Notes: a model not told the origin generated them from the sequence alone. A stretch of DNA of 64,000 nucleotides from Pseudanabaena cinerea FACHB-1277 (GCF_014696345.1 NZ_JACJPY010000015.1:1-64000); one strand, 5' to 3'; shown: positions 44,594 through 54,672, counted from the first letter of the stretch. Numbers and translations: made by a program.

Positions 44594-45406
44594 ATGAAAC
44601 TCCACACACAGAAGCCGATCCATAGTTCATATCTTCGTGGTTTTGCCATTGGGTTAGTATCACTTATCGGTATTAGCGCTAGTCCATTGCTCAATTACGT
44701 CAAGCCTGTTGCTGCTCAGACTGTGCCTAGTGCTAGTCAATACCTTGTTTATTCGCCAAATGTCGCCAATCTCCAACGCGCCAGAGCGATCGCGCCCGAT
44801 GCGTTTTTGAGCCGCCTCAATACTGGTGAGCAGGTGGTGCAGTTAGGGCGATTTAATAACCTCAATCTGGCAGAACGCCGTGCTGCTGAATTTAATCAAG
44901 CTGGCGTAACGGCTCAGGTACGACCAGTGCAGGGGCAGTTGGGCAGTTTACCTGCACCTAGCAATCCACCCATCACTTCATTGCCAACTCCTGTCGGCTC
45001 TATTTTTACTCCCAATCCTGCGGTTAATGAGCCTTTGCCAGGCGTACCAGGAGCAGATTTCCCTAATAATTCCATCGAAATTGTGCGATCGCCACAACCC
45101 ATTCCCCAACCTGCCATTCCCCAACCTGTTAGTTCTCAGCAGCCAGCCCCAATCCAGCCCATCCCCATAGTCACCGCAAGTCCCACAGCCCCATCGGTAG
45201 GGCAGTTACGCTATTTTGTCATTATCCCCACAGGGTTAGTATCAGAATTGCAAAGGGTAAAGGCGATCGTCCCCACTGCACAGTTACGCTCATCCTATCG
45301 CGGCACATACATTGAGGTACAGGGCTACCCCGATCGCAGCAGTGCCGAAACCTTAAATGGCACAATTCGCCGCCAAGGATTTGATAGTCGGGTTGTATTT
45401 TTCTAA
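44594..45406 (+). CDS. Exported protein with two SPOR-like segments
   Basis: This 270-residue protein has a signal peptide (hydrophobic about 16-40, AAQ cleavage near 42). A first SPOR-like unit reads YLVYSPN...GEQVVQLGRFNNLNLAERRAAEFNQAGVTAQVRP. A proline-rich linker of about 80 residues follows, and then a second unit (YFVIIPTG...AQLRSSYRGTYIEVQGYPDRSSAETLNGTIRRQG). SPOR domains bind denuded peptidoglycan; the match is by pattern only. A role at the cell wall or septum is possible. Confidence 0.65.
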   Translation: MKLHTQKPIHSSYLRGFAIGLVSLIGISASPLLNYVKPVAAQTVPSASQYLVYSPNVANLQRARAIAPDAFLSRLNTGEQVVQLGRFNNLNLAERRAAEFNQAGVTAQVRPVQGQLGSLPAPSNPPITSLPTPVGSIFTPNPAVNEPLPGVPGADFPNNSIEIVRSPQPIPQPAIPQPVSSQQPAPIQPIPIVTASPTAPSVGQLRYFVIIPTGLVSELQRVKAIVPTAQLRSSYRGTYIEVQGYPDRSSAETLNGTIRRQGFDSRVVFF

Positions 45407-45536
45407 TTGCCGCGCAAAATAACGTGATTTTTGGGCATCGGTATAAAGCGCCTATGCTCAAAATTTGTTTTGGGTTTTATGTCACCCCAAAGCGCTGTAA
45501 CTTGTTATTCATTGAACAGATCCTTGATGCCTAGTT

Positions 45537-46241
45537 ATGCGAATTCTATTGGTTGATGATGAAGAAGAATTGGCGGAGCCATTACAGCGCATTTTGACCA
45601 GTCAAGGATATATAGTTGATAGCGCCAATAGTGGCGATCGCGGTTGGGAATTGGCGCAAAGTAACGATTACGATTTGCTGATTTTGGACTGGATGATGCC
45701 TATGATGTCGGGAGTGGAGATTTGTAGTCAGTTGCGCCAAAGGGGGCATAGTACGCCCGTATTAATCCTCACCGCCAAAGATACCCTTGACGATCGCGTG
45801 GCAGGTTTAGACAGTGGAGCCGATGACTATCTCGTCAAACCCTTTGAGTTGCGCGAGTTATTGGCGAGGGTAAGGGCATTGTTACGGCGTATTCCTGCCC
45901 CAGATTCTTCTTCAGTATTAATTGCTGAACCAAATGGCTTGCCAAATAGCTTGATCTATGACGATCTCAGGTTAGATCGTCAAAATCAGTTGGTGTATCG
46001 CCAAGGAGCAGCGATCGCCCTGACGGAGAGGGAATATCAGCTTTTAGAATATTTTATGCAACGCCCTAACCAGTTGCTCAGCCATGAATTGATCGGGCAG
46101 CATCTATGGCAAGAGGGAGAAGATATGCCAACTAGCAATGCCCTTGCTGCTCAAATCAAATTATTAAGGCGCAAAATTGACCGCGATCGCCCAGTTTCCC
46201 TAATTAATACGGTCTATGGCAAAGGCTATCGCTTTGGGTAA
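45537..46241 (+). CDS. OmpR-family response regulator (RppA-like)
   Basis: This 234-residue regulator has a receiver with Asp51 in LILDWMMPMMSG, Thr79 and Lys101 (YLVKPFELRELLARV). The winged-helix DNA-binding domain (about 140-234) has LTEREYQLLEYFMQRPNQLLS and NTVYGKGYRFG. It resembles RppA-type regulators that respond to redox or metals in Synechocystis. No histidine kinase follows, so the partner is elsewhere. Confidence 0.88.
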   Translation: MRILLVDDEEELAEPLQRILTSQGYIVDSANSGDRGWELAQSNDYDLLILDWMMPMMSGVEICSQLRQRGHSTPVLILTAKDTLDDRVAGLDSGADDYLVKPFELRELLARVRALLRRIPAPDSSSVLIAEPNGLPNSLIYDDLRLDRQNQLVYRQGAAIALTEREYQLLEYFMQRPNQLLSHELIGQHLWQEGEDMPTSNALAAQIKLLRRKIDRDRPVSLINTVYGKGYRFG

Positions 46242-46261
46242 GCAAGCAATAGCCATTATTT

Positions 46262-46567
46262 CTAAGGGTTATTTGTATCTGCCAAAGAATGGTCTAACTG
46301 CATTCTGGTTTCCATTTGGCGGATGAAGTAACCCGTCATCATTGCCGAGCCGATCAAGCCTGCCAAATTTTCGCGATCGGTGGTGATGCTCACGTTGAAA
46401 TGAGCAGGGGGTAGAATGCCCAAGAGGTTTTGAATATTTTGACTAATAATTTGCTGGGCTTCAGGACTAACCGACTGAGCAACCGTCGCAAGGGTTTCGG
46501 GAGTTTGATTTTTGAGATAGTCCAGTAATAAATTATTGCTGGAGTTAAGTTCGCCAAGATTAAACAT
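46262..46567 (-). CDS. DUF760 family protein
   Basis: The 101 residues show the DUF760 core: LLLDYLKNQTPETLATVAQSVSPEAQQIISQNIQNLLGILPP then FNVSITTDRENLAGLIGSAMMTGYFIRQMETRMQL. It occurs in cyanobacteria and chloroplasts. No activity is established. It is divergent from nothing adjacent and convergent with the regulator gene. Confidence 0.85.
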   Translation of the reverse strand: MFNLGELNSSNNLLLDYLKNQTPETLATVAQSVSPEAQQIISQNIQNLLGILPPAHFNVSITTDRENLAGLIGSAMMTGYFIRQMETRMQLDHSLADTNNP

Positions 46568-46665
46568 AATTACATCCCCTCAGTCACGGTATTGCGTGGC
46601 TAGATATGTGTTCTATGTATATTCTTACCAATGCCATCAAAAATTTTCCAGTCGGAAAACCGTAA

Positions 46666-46708
46666 AAAAGATTGAAGAGAGCTGCAAAGCGTCTCTCTTC
46701 AATCTTTT
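46666..46708. terminator. ssb terminator
   Basis: AAAAGATTGAAGAGA pairs with TCTCTCTTCAATCTTTT, touching the end of ssb on the minus strand. T-runs are found in both directions. Confidence 0.75.
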
Positions 46709-47078
46709 AAAAATCATCGTCAGGGTTGCTGCCGCCAAAGGAAGATGCTTCATTATCGCGGCGGGAACTTAGCAATTCGAGGCGATCAACCCGAATCACT
46801 GACTTTTGGCGTTCTTCGCCTGTGTTGCGATCAGTCCATCGATCAAATTTTAGTGAACCAGTGACCCCGACAAGTCCGCCTTTCTTGACATAGTTAGCAG
46901 CGATTTCTGCCGTTTTGTCCCAAATTTCCAAGTCAAACCAATCGGGCGGATCGTCACGATTGCTACTATTGCGATTGACCGCGATCGCAAAATTACAGAC
47001 CATTTTGCCCGACTCAAAATGTTTGATATCAGGATCACGTCCTGCGCGACCCACTAAATGCACTTTGTTTAGAGTCAT
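46707..47078 (-). CDS. ssb: Single-stranded DNA-binding protein
   Basis: This 123-residue SSB starts at MTLNKVHLVGRAGRDPDIK (ATG at 47078); a longer frame from 47117 only adds an unconserved leader. The OB fold (NFAIAVNRN, DWFDLEIWDKTAEIAANYVKKGGLVGVTGSLKFDRWTD) is followed by a very short linker and the acidic tip NPDDDF that binds partner proteins. The short linker is typical of one of the two SSB forms in cyanobacteria. Confidence 0.93.
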   Translation of the reverse strand: MTLNKVHLVGRAGRDPDIKHFESGKMVCNFAIAVNRNSSNRDDPPDWFDLEIWDKTAEIAANYVKKGGLVGVTGSLKFDRWTDRNTGEERQKSVIRVDRLELLSSRRDNEASSFGGSNPDDDF

Positions 47079-47157
47079 ATCACCGCCTTGCCTAGAATGC
47101 CTTTCAATATATCTCAAAGTCCAGCCCTTTGCGCTGGCTTAAAACCCAAAAAAATAT

Positions 47158-47185
47158 AAAAGCGCTGCTTGGCAACGCTTTTAAA
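47158..47185. terminator. Hairpin terminator of the cyclophilin gene
   Basis: TAAAAGCG pairs with CGCTTTTA across CTGCTTGGCAA, ten bases downstream of the minus-strand cyclophilin stop. Confidence 0.6.
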
Positions 47186-47194
47186 CTTCATGGA

Positions 47195-47998
47195 CTAAAC
47201 AGGCTGTTTGATATTTTCTGCACCTTCGGTGATGGTCATAGACTCGATCACATCGCCAACGGCAATATTTTGAACTAGCTCCATGCCCTCAGTCACATAG
47301 CCAAATACGGCATAGGAGCCATCAAGAAAGTAAATATCATCAAGGGCAAAGTAAAACTGACAAGATGCCGAGTTGGGCGACTGCGATCGTGCCATCGCGA
47401 TCGCACCTTTGCTATGGCGTAGCTTCGGCTTCTGGGTTGGTGGTAACACCTCACCATAGACAGGGCGCTTAGCCCCTTCAGGCAAAATTTCTAAAGGGAT
47501 ATAGCGAGGCTGTGAGGTGACAGGATCGACAAAACTGCCAGTTCCATTACCCAAAGGATCGCCGCCTTGGGCAACAAAGGGACTAGGCTCTTTGACCACG
47601 CGATGAAAGGTCAAACCATTGTAATGACCGCGCTGTACTAGGTCAGCAAAGTTACCTGCGGTCAAGGGTGCATTTTCGCCATCTAGGGCAATTTTGACCA
47701 ATCCCAACTTGAGTTTTAGCTCAATGGTTGCCTTGCCCTTTAGCTGCACAAACTTAGCCAGCGCTGCCGCTAACTCATCTTGAGGCTCGGCTTGGGGGCT
47801 GCTGTTAGGGCTAGGTTTGGGATCGGTTTTAGGATCGGCTTTGGCATTGTCCTTATTATCTTTAGCATTGGCGATCGCGGAGGGCGTACTGAGCGCCCCA
47901 CTAGGCGATGAAGATGTGGCTGAGACACTACTGCCATTACTACAGCCAGTGAGAAAAAGACTCAATGCCAGAAAACAGCTAAAAATCCAACGAAACAT
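47195..47998 (-). CDS. Lipoprotein cyclophilin-type peptidyl-prolyl isomerase
   Basis: The protein has 267 residues with lipobox LTGC (Cys19). A Ser/Ala/Lys/Pro-rich spacer of about 60 residues then leads to a cyclophilin domain (about 90-265) with NFADLVQRGHYNGLTFHRVV, FVAQGGDPLGNGTGS, and SQFYFAL-like ASCQFYFALDDIYFLDG. The catalytic Arg is in FHRV. It should fold proteins in the periplasm or thylakoid lumen as an outer- or inner-membrane lipoprotein. It is similar in layout to other cyanobacterial secreted cyclophilins. Confidence 0.9.
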   Translation of the reverse strand: MFRWIFSCFLALSLFLTGCSNGSSVSATSSSPSGALSTPSAIANAKDNKDNAKADPKTDPKPSPNSSPQAEPQDELAAALAKFVQLKGKATIELKLKLGLVKIALDGENAPLTAGNFADLVQRGHYNGLTFHRVVKEPSPFVAQGGDPLGNGTGSFVDPVTSQPRYIPLEILPEGAKRPVYGEVLPPTQKPKLRHSKGAIAMARSQSPNSASCQFYFALDDIYFLDGSYAVFGYVTEGMELVQNIAVGDVIESMTITEGAENIKQPV

Positions 47999-48102
47999 AG
48001 TGATCTTACTCTAAATTTTTGATAAATTTTACTCTGTAAAGTTTGACCGCACGCAATGTAATCAAAGTGCGATCGCACTGTACATCGGACTTTAAAAGGC
48101 TT

Positions 48103-48684
48103 TTACAAACCTTCAAGGGGGACTGCCAAAAACTTCGCAATCTCAGCCGCCCGATCTTCAAGAGCTGTCAAAGAAATGGGCTGACCAACCTCCGTCAAAG
48201 GCAGATCACCCTTGCCCTTTACCCGCAAATATAGCGATCGCTTAGGATTTAACCCATTGCGAATTTCCACGCGCAAAGCCTGCACATCGGCAACTTTGTA
48301 AGTGAATTCCAGATTTTTGTTTTTGTTGCGTCCACGTCTAAAAATCGTGATTTTGCCACTGTTGCGATCAAACTCGTTATAGCCACCGCCATAGTCGATT
48401 GCCATCACATATAACAAATAAATCTCAAGCAGCGTACCCGCAACACCATAAAAAGACAGGGCTAGACCTTGGGGGACAAAATCTAGCTGCAATGGTTCTG
48501 AAAATGGCAAAAGATTTACCTTAAGGAAACTAGATATTCCCGCCAATAAAAAACCCGAAGCGCCGATCGCCACAATTGCCGCAAAGCAATAATTACTAAA
48601 GCGTCGCGCTCCAATAATGTTGTATCGCAGGATCTGGGACTGAGAAGACTGAGAGGGAGAAGATTGAGATTGTGTGGTTGCCAT
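48103..48684 (-). CDS. ycf4: Photosystem I assembly protein Ycf4
   Basis: This 193-residue protein has ILRYNIIGARRFSNYCFA, two membrane helices (about 33-55 and 75-97), QGLALSFYGVAGTLLEIYLLYVMAIDYGGGYNEFDR and a C-terminal soluble domain with YLRVKGKGDLPLTEVGQP. The order and length match Ycf4. The first 18 residues are a Ser/Gln-rich extension. It helps assemble PSI and complements psaK earlier in the window. Confidence 0.96.
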   Translation of the reverse strand: MATTQSQSSPSQSSQSQILRYNIIGARRFSNYCFAAIVAIGASGFLLAGISSFLKVNLLPFSEPLQLDFVPQGLALSFYGVAGTLLEIYLLYVMAIDYGGGYNEFDRNSGKITIFRRGRNKNKNLEFTYKVADVQALRVEIRNGLNPKRSLYLRVKGKGDLPLTEVGQPISLTALEDRAAEIAKFLAVPLEGL

Positions 48685-49031
48685 CTAAAAAAATATTTCT
48701 AATTTACAAAATTAACTTCTAAAAATAAAGTATACCTTTCTCCAAACTTCTTACAGCGTCAAGCGCTCATTTGAACCTGTAAAAATAAACCCATAAAAAA
48801 ATCGAGGCAAAGGCACGGTTCTTTTTTCGGTGAAACCAAGATAGAAAATTTTCTGGTTTTCCAGTCCACGCAAAGTGCCATACAGTCTATCGCGGCTTTA
48901 TCTGGGTTTTAAACAAGCGCAAAGCGCTGTATACCAATCAAGTGCAATCGATTTAGTATCCTTTTTACCCGTTTCCAAGATCTATCCTTAGTATGATTGA
49001 GTAAATTTAAAAAATAAACTCCAAAATCATC
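48685..49031. other. Intergenic region ahead of glnN
   Basis: No gene is seen. A near match to the NtcA site (GTA-N7-TAC at about 48956-48968, one base shorter than the standard GTA-N8-TAC) lies 65 bases upstream of glnN. A hairpin of GCGCAAAGCGC type is near 48917. I saw no glutamine riboswitch core. Confidence 0.4.
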
Positions 49032-51203
49032 ATGAGCGGAAACGAGTCGCGCATTCAAGCCATTTATCAAATCACCAATCGCGAGCCAATGCCCAAGAAA
49101 GCACCTAAGCGCTTGGAAGAAATGTGGGCGACTGATGTGTTTACTCTGAGTAAGATGCAAGAATGTCTTCCCAAGACAGTCTTTAAGTCGATCAAGAAAA
49201 CCATTCAAACAGGTGAACCCCTCGATATCACTGTTGCCGATGCGATCGCCCTCGCAATGAAGGACTGGGCGATTTCCAAAGGCGCATTGTACTACGCCCA
49301 CGTTTTCTATCCCCTCACCAATGCCACTGCGGAAAAGCACGATGGTTTTATTTCCGTACAGAGTGACGGTTCCGCCATCTCCGAATTTGCAGGTAAGCTC
49401 TTGGTACAGGGTGAGCCAGACGGTTCTTCCTTCCCCAATGGCGGTATTCGCTCCACCTTTGAAGCCCGTGGCTATACCGCATGGGATGTCACCAGCCCCG
49501 CCTACATCATGGAAACCGACAATGGTTCCACCCTCTGTATTCCTACTGTTTTTGTATCTTGGACTGGTGAAGCCCTCGACAAGAAAACACCTTTGTTGCG
49601 CTCCAATGCAGCCATGAACAAGGCTGCCACCAGAGTCCTGAAAATCTTGGGCGAGAAAGACATTGCCCCCGTTAACTCTAGCTGTGGTGCTGAACAAGAA
49701 TATTTCTTAGTTGATGCTAATTTTGCCAATGCTCGTCCCGACTTGCTATTAGCAGGGCGTACCCTATTTGGTAAGCCCTCGGCAAAGGGTCAACAATTTG
49801 ATGACCATTACTTCGGTGCAATTCCTGAGCGCGTACAGGTCTTCATGCAGGATGTGGAAGAGCGCCTCTATCGTCTTGGCATCCCCGCCAAAACCCGCCA
49901 CAACGAGGTTGCCCCTGGGCAATTTGAAATCGCCCCTTACCATGAAGCTGCTAACGTCGCTACCGATCATCAACAGATGATCATGACCATGCTGCGCTTT
50001 ACCGCCAAGAAGCATGGCTTTGTCTGCTTGCTCCATGAAAAGCCCTTTGCTGGTATTAATGGCTCTGGTAAGCACGTTAACTGGTCAGTCGGTAATGCCA
50101 CCCAAGGTAACTTGCTTGATCCTGGTGATACACCCCACTCCAATGCTCAGTTCTTGGTCTTCTGTGGTGCAATTATTCGTGGCGTTCACACCTATGGTCC
50201 ATTGTTGCGCTCAGTGGTGGCAACCGCCAGCAATGATCACCGTCTTGGTGCAAACGAAGCTCCTCCTGCAATTATCTCCATGTACCTCGGTTCACAGCTT
50301 GAGGATGTGTTTGAGCAGATCCGTCAAGGCGAACTCAAGAGTTCTACGGGCAAGGGCTTGATGAATATTGGTGTAGATACTCTGCCTGTTTTGCCAACTG
50401 ACCCAGGCGATCGCAACCGTACTTCTCCCTTTGCCTTTACAGGCAACCGCTTTGAGTTCCGCGCTGTGGGTTCTGGTCAGTCTGTGGCTGGTCCCTTGGT
50501 TGCCATGAATACCATTTTGGCAGATTCCTTGACTTGGATCGCCGATAAGCTAGAGGCAGAACTTGCTAAAGGTGTTGGACTGCCCGCAGCCATCAGCACC
50601 GTTTTGAAAGAGGTCATGGAACTGCATGGCGCGGTTATCTTTAACGGCAATGGTTATTCTGAAGAATGGCACAAGCTGGCGGTTGAGCGTGGTCTAGCCA
50701 ACCTTCGCACCACGGCTGATGCTTTGCCTGTACTTAAGGAATCTTACATCGAAGAGTTGTTTAGTAAGCTAGGGGTTCTGTCTCCTGTTGAGCTAGCCAG
50801 CCGCTTTGAGACCTATGCTGAGCAATATATTCTCTCCATTGAAGTGGAGGCAAAATTGGTTGTCAGCATGGTCAAGACAATGATTTACCCTGCGGTAACT
50901 CGCTATTTGGCAGATTTGGCAAATACCGCCTTGAGCCTTAAGGAGATTGGTGTTGACTACGACAAAGAACCCATCGACAAAATCACGGCTCTCTCTAAGT
51001 CGATGATGGCTGGGGTTAGCAAGTTGTCAGAGGCTTTGACTAAGCATGATTTCGCCTCCATTGAAGATCATATGCAGTTTATTTCGCAAACTATGCGATC
51101 GCTGATGGATGGTATTCGCGCTGATGTTGATGCCCTTGAGGGCGAAGTGGCTGACGACCTATGGCCATTGCCCACTTATCAAGAGATGCTATTTATTAAG
51201 TAA
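49032..51203 (+). CDS. glnN: Glutamine synthetase type III
   Basis: This 723-residue GSIII begins with the family N-terminal region ([21 protein letters not shown]). The catalytic stretch has [37 protein letters not shown]-like [33 protein letters not shown] and [14 protein letters not shown]. It joins ammonium and glutamate using ATP. In cyanobacteria GlnN is induced under nitrogen starvation and may replace GlnA, which is not in the window. Two hairpins follow the stop. The same window encodes cyanophycinase. Confidence 0.97.
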   Translation: MSGNESRIQAIYQITNREPMPKKAPKRLEEMWATDVFTLSKMQECLPKTVFKSIKKTIQTGEPLDITVADAIALAMKDWAISKGALYYAHVFYPLTNATAEKHDGFISVQSDGSAISEFAGKLLVQGEPDGSSFPNGGIRSTFEARGYTAWDVTSPAYIMETDNGSTLCIPTVFVSWTGEALDKKTPLLRSNAAMNKAATRVLKILGEKDIAPVNSSCGAEQEYFLVDANFANARPDLLLAGRTLFGKPSAKGQQFDDHYFGAIPERVQVFMQDVEERLYRLGIPAKTRHNEVAPGQFEIAPYHEAANVATDHQQMIMTMLRFTAKKHGFVCLLHEKPFAGINGSGKHVNWSVGNATQGNLLDPGDTPHSNAQFLVFCGAIIRGVHTYGPLLRSVVATASNDHRLGANEAPPAIISMYLGSQLEDVFEQIRQGELKSSTGKGLMNIGVDTLPVLPTDPGDRNRTSPFAFTGNRFEFRAVGSGQSVAGPLVAMNTILADSLTWIADKLEAELAKGVGLPAAISTVLKEVMELHGAVIFNGNGYSEEWHKLAVERGLANLRTTADALPVLKESYIEELFSKLGVLSPVELASRFETYAEQYILSIEVEAKLVVSMVKTMIYPAVTRYLADLANTALSLKEIGVDYDKEPIDKITALSKSMMAGVSKLSEALTKHDFASIEDHMQFISQTMRSLMDGIRADVDALEGEVADDLWPLPTYQEMLFIK

Positions 51204-51210
51204 TTTCCAG

Positions 51211-51237
51211 CAATTAAACGGCGGAGCCGTTTAATTG
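51211..51237 (+). terminator. glnN terminator, first hairpin
   Basis: CAATTAAACGGC pairs with GCCGTTTAATTG around a three-base loop, eight bases after the glnN stop. Confidence 0.7.
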
Positions 51238-51246
51238 TTATCTCCC

Positions 51247-51286
51247 AAAAGAGAGGGGCAATGCTTCGCATTGCCCCTCTCTTTTT
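51247..51286. terminator. Second hairpin, bidirectional terminator
   Basis: AAAAGAGAGGGGCAATGC pairs with GCATTGCCCCTCTCTTTT around TTC, with T residues after. It lies between the convergent glnN and the 102-residue protein gene. Confidence 0.85.
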
Positions 51287-51590
51287 AGCTAACCTTTAAA
51301 TGCCTAATGGCGCGATCGCTGCTAACACGGGCTTGGTTCATGTCATCTTGAATATGCTTCCATGTGCGGGAATTAAGGAAAGTGGGCAGTTCTATTTTGC
51401 TGGTGGGCGTAATTGCGATAGTTTGATTTTGAGGCGATCGCTGAAACTGCTGCTCAGAGATTTCCCCAGTAAGGGCATAGGAGTCATCCTGCTCCATTTG
51501 TTGCAAAACCTGTAAAGCCAGATGGAGATGTGCTTCTAAATATCTAACCCGACTTTGCAAAGCCTCAATGGTTGCTTCTTCATTAGTCAT
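51285..51590 (-). CDS. Hypothetical coiled-coil protein
   Basis: This is a protein of 101 residues (stop at 51285) with an N-terminal heptad-repeat helix (NEEATIEALQSRVRYLEAHLHLALQVLQQM). A polar linker and a basic C-terminal part (TWKHIQDDMNQARVSSDRAIRHLKV) follow. The start at 51590 was chosen because GGAGG lies eight bases before it; the TTG and two ATGs upstream overlap or precede that site. No family is recognised. Confidence 0.6.
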   Translation of the reverse strand: MTNEEATIEALQSRVRYLEAHLHLALQVLQQMEQDDSYALTGEISEQQFQRSPQNQTIAITPTSKIELPTFLNSRTWKHIQDDMNQARVSSDRAIRHLKVS

Positions 51591-51833
51591 ATCCATAACC
51601 TCCATCAAAATGGCGATCGCTGCTGTTTTTTTATGTCAATTTGTGGCATTGAGTTTAGCGTTCTCACCTATGGGGATCATCCTACCAACGTATGATCCCC
51701 CTCAATCTCCTTAAGAAGAGGGAAAAAGGGGAAGTTTCACGTAATATCAGTTAACATCATGAATGTGGTGGGTAGATCATCACACTCATGATTGAAAATT
51801 TTAACTAAAAGTTTTAAACAAAATAATTAAGGC

Positions 51834-52853
51834 ATGGGACTTGAGGCTCTTCGATCGCGGCATTGGTTTAAACTCATTTGTGGCGCAAGTTATCAACATT
51901 TACCCGCAATTCGCCATTTGGCATTGATCTATACATTAGCAGGAGCCGACTGCATCGATATGGCTCCCGACCCTGCCACGATCGCCGCCGCCCGTGAAGG
52001 TATCGCCGCCGCCCTGAAGCTAAATCCTCAGATTGCTGCCCCCTTGGTGATGGTCAGCTTTAATGATGGCGAAGATCCCCACTTTCGCAAAGCCTTCTTT
52101 GACCCGCAACTTTGTCCCGCCGATTGTCAACGCCCCTGCGAGAAAGTATGCCCCACCACCGCCATCAAGTTTGGAAATGATTACAATGGGATCATGCCTA
52201 GCCTTTGCTATGGCTGTGGTCGTTGCTTACCCCTATGCCCTGTGCAGATTATCCATACCCGCGAGCAGGTTTACCAGCCTGAAGATATCTTTGAGCTAGT
52301 GACTAATCAATCCCAATCTAGTCAATCCCAATCTAGTCAATCAATCGATGCGATCGAAATCCATACTCAACCCCATCGCACTCAAGAGTTTGCTGCTTTT
52401 TGGCGGCGCTTGAGTGCGATCGTGCCACAGGTAAAACTGATGGCGGTGAGTTTTCCTGACTGCGAAAATTTGCATGAATATCTGTTGTCATTGCTGGCGG
52501 TGATGCAGCCAATGCCGCGATCGCTGATTTGGCAAACCGACGGTAGACCGATGAGCGGCGATATTGGCGATGGCACGACTAGGGCGGCGCTCAAGCTAGG
52601 GCAGAAGGTATTGGGTTTTGATCTGCCCTTGGGCTTTGTGCAGGTAGCAGGTGGCACTAATGCCAGCACCGTTGCCAAGTTAAAGCAAGCAAAAATACCC
52701 GTTTCTGGGATTGCCTATGGCAGTTATGCTCGTAAAATCATCACTGATTTTCTGGATGCCCAACCAATACCCGATCGCCTCGAAGATTGCCCAGAACTGC
52801 TATGGCAAGCAGTGGCGATCGCTAAGCAGCTAGTTTCCCAAATCAAAAATTAA
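51834..52853 (+). CDS. ldpA: LdpA, Fe-S protein of circadian redox input
   Basis: This 339-residue protein has two ferredoxin-like Cys sets: C94, C98, C102, C106 (CPADCQRPCEKVCP) and C125, C128, C131, C135 (CYGCGRCLPLCP). The N-terminal part KLICGASYQHLPAIRHLALIYTLAGADCIDMAP and the C-terminal GFVQVAGGTNASTVAKLK fit LdpA. In Synechococcus LdpA senses the redox state and adjusts the clock period through CikA/KaiA. A short Ser/Gln repeat (NQSQSSQSQSSQS) sits between domains. Next gene starts 21 bases later. Confidence 0.93.
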   Translation: MGLEALRSRHWFKLICGASYQHLPAIRHLALIYTLAGADCIDMAPDPATIAAAREGIAAALKLNPQIAAPLVMVSFNDGEDPHFRKAFFDPQLCPADCQRPCEKVCPTTAIKFGNDYNGIMPSLCYGCGRCLPLCPVQIIHTREQVYQPEDIFELVTNQSQSSQSQSSQSIDAIEIHTQPHRTQEFAAFWRRLSAIVPQVKLMAVSFPDCENLHEYLLSLLAVMQPMPRSLIWQTDGRPMSGDIGDGTTRAALKLGQKVLGFDLPLGFVQVAGGTNASTVAKLKQAKIPVSGIAYGSYARKIITDFLDAQPIPDRLEDCPELLWQAVAIAKQLVSQIKN

Positions 52854-52874
52854 CCGTAAACCCCAGCAATCCTA

Positions 52875-54599
52875 ATGGACTCAATCCGTAAGCAAGTTAC
52901 AGACAATCTCGATCAACTCCTTGAAATATTGCCCCCCCGCATTAAACATAGTTTGGAACTTTGTGGCGGTTTGGAACAGCTAGTAGAAATCGTGATGGAT
53001 CTCGGCAGATTGCCCGAAGCCCGATATTTTGACAGTACTAAATATTTAACCGATGATCCTGTGACTAGGGAAGATTTGGCGCTTTGTGTGCAGCAGGTGG
53101 GTGAATTTGGCGGCGACAATCGCGCAGGGATCGAGCGCACTCTGCACCGCATTAGCGCCATTCGCAACCGCAAAGGGGAAATCATCGGGCTGACCTGTCG
53201 GGTGGGCAGGGCAGTCTATGGCACGATCGCCATGATTCGCGATTTGGTGGAAACGGGTAAATCGATCCTTTTGCTTGGTCGCCCTGGCATGGGCAAAACT
53301 ACGGCATTGCGGGAGATTGCGCGGGTACTGGCGGATGATCTCAATAAACGAGTAGTGATCATCGACTCATCCAACGAGATTGCAGGGGATGGCGATATCC
53401 CCCATCCCGCGATCGGCAAGGCGCGAAGGATGCAGGTATCCCAACCTGAGTTGCAGCACCAAGTCATGATCGAGGCAGTGGAAAACCATATGCCTGAAGT
53501 AATTGTGATCGATGAAATTGGCACAGAGTTAGAAGCCCTTGCCGCGAGAACGATCGCTGAGCGGGGGGTACAGCTAGTTGGCACTGCCCACGGCAATCAA
53601 TTGGCAAATTTAATCAAAAATCCCACCCTCTCAGACCTCATCGGCGGCATTCAGTCAGTCACCCTTGGCGATGAAGAGATGCGGCGGCGCGGCTTGCCCC
53701 AAAAGAGTATTCTCGAACGTAAGGCGCAACCCACCTTTGACATTGCGGTAGAAATGTGGGAGCGCTACCGTTGGGCGGTGCATCAGGATGTCGCCGCCAC
53801 CATCGATATGCTCCTGCGCGATCGCGACCCTGGGCGACAAATTCGCGCCGTCAGCGATCAGGGCGAAGTCACCACCACCGAAGAGCAGCCTAAAAATCCT
53901 GAAGTTGTCCGCAATCCTGTAGTTAAGGGTTGGCGGTCTTCGGGACGGATGAAACCCATTCCCCTTGATCCGCAAGTGCAGATGCGAACGGAAGCGATCG
54001 CCAATCCTGTCAACAATGGCGCTACGGTCAGCGCGATCGCCCCTCCCTTAGAAAATCTCGAAGCCACAGAATATGAAGCCATGAAGGAGCGCTTCGGCAC
54101 GCTCTATGTCTATCTCTATGGGGTCAGTCGCCATCAAACGGAACAGGTAATTCAATCCACTAATTTACCCATCGAAGTCACTAAGGATCTCGATGAAGCG
54201 GATGTAATCTTGGCATTGCGATCGCAGATTCGCACTAGCTCCAAAGTGCGACAAGTAGCAGAAGCGCGGCAAATTCCCATTCACGCTATCAAAACCAGTA
54301 CCCTACCCCAAATCACCCGTTCCCTCAGACGTATTCTGCACATCGATGAAAGTCCTGCCGATACCATTTCCGATCTAAATATGTTCGCCTATGGTGACTC
54401 TGAAGATGAAATCGAAGCTTTAGAAGAAACCCGTCTAGCCGTGGAACAGATTGTAATTCCTAAAGGTCAACCCGTGGAACTGCTACCCCGTTCTTCCATC
54501 ATCCGCCGTATGCAGCATGAATTAGTGGAACATTATCAACTGCGATCGGAAAGCTACGGCACAGAACCCAACCGCCGCCTCCGCATTTTCCCTAATTGA
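52875..54599 (+). CDS. Ycf45-like AAA ATPase with R3H domain
   Basis: This 574-residue protein has a SpoIIIAA-type ATPase domain (about 90-330) with Walker A LLGRPGMGKTT (133-143), Walker B VIVIDEIGTELEALAARTIAERG and DEEMRRRG. The C-terminal R3H domain (about 535-574) is RSSIIRRMQHELVEHYQL-S-S-G-EPNRRLRI, which binds single-stranded nucleic acid. It is the family of plastid Ycf45. Function is unsettled. It follows ldpA closely, so it is probably in one operon. Confidence 0.9.
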   Translation: MDSIRKQVTDNLDQLLEILPPRIKHSLELCGGLEQLVEIVMDLGRLPEARYFDSTKYLTDDPVTREDLALCVQQVGEFGGDNRAGIERTLHRISAIRNRKGEIIGLTCRVGRAVYGTIAMIRDLVETGKSILLLGRPGMGKTTALREIARVLADDLNKRVVIIDSSNEIAGDGDIPHPAIGKARRMQVSQPELQHQVMIEAVENHMPEVIVIDEIGTELEALAARTIAERGVQLVGTAHGNQLANLIKNPTLSDLIGGIQSVTLGDEEMRRRGLPQKSILERKAQPTFDIAVEMWERYRWAVHQDVAATIDMLLRDRDPGRQIRAVSDQGEVTTTEEQPKNPEVVRNPVVKGWRSSGRMKPIPLDPQVQMRTEAIANPVNNGATVSAIAPPLENLEATEYEAMKERFGTLYVYLYGVSRHQTEQVIQSTNLPIEVTKDLDEADVILALRSQIRTSSKVRQVAEARQIPIHAIKTSTLPQITRSLRRILHIDESPADTISDLNMFAYGDSEDEIEALEETRLAVEQIVIPKGQPVELLPRSSIIRRMQHELVEHYQLRSESYGTEPNRRLRIFPN

Positions 54600-54672
54600 G
54601 CAGGTTAATGAAACTATCCAGAAACCAATCTAAATAATACACTGTACTGTCGGGCTAACACACTATTTGGTT

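Noticed and set aside
48721-49031. Glutamine riboswitch ahead of glnN
   Set aside because: The conserved core of the glnA/downstream-peptide RNA motifs was not found.
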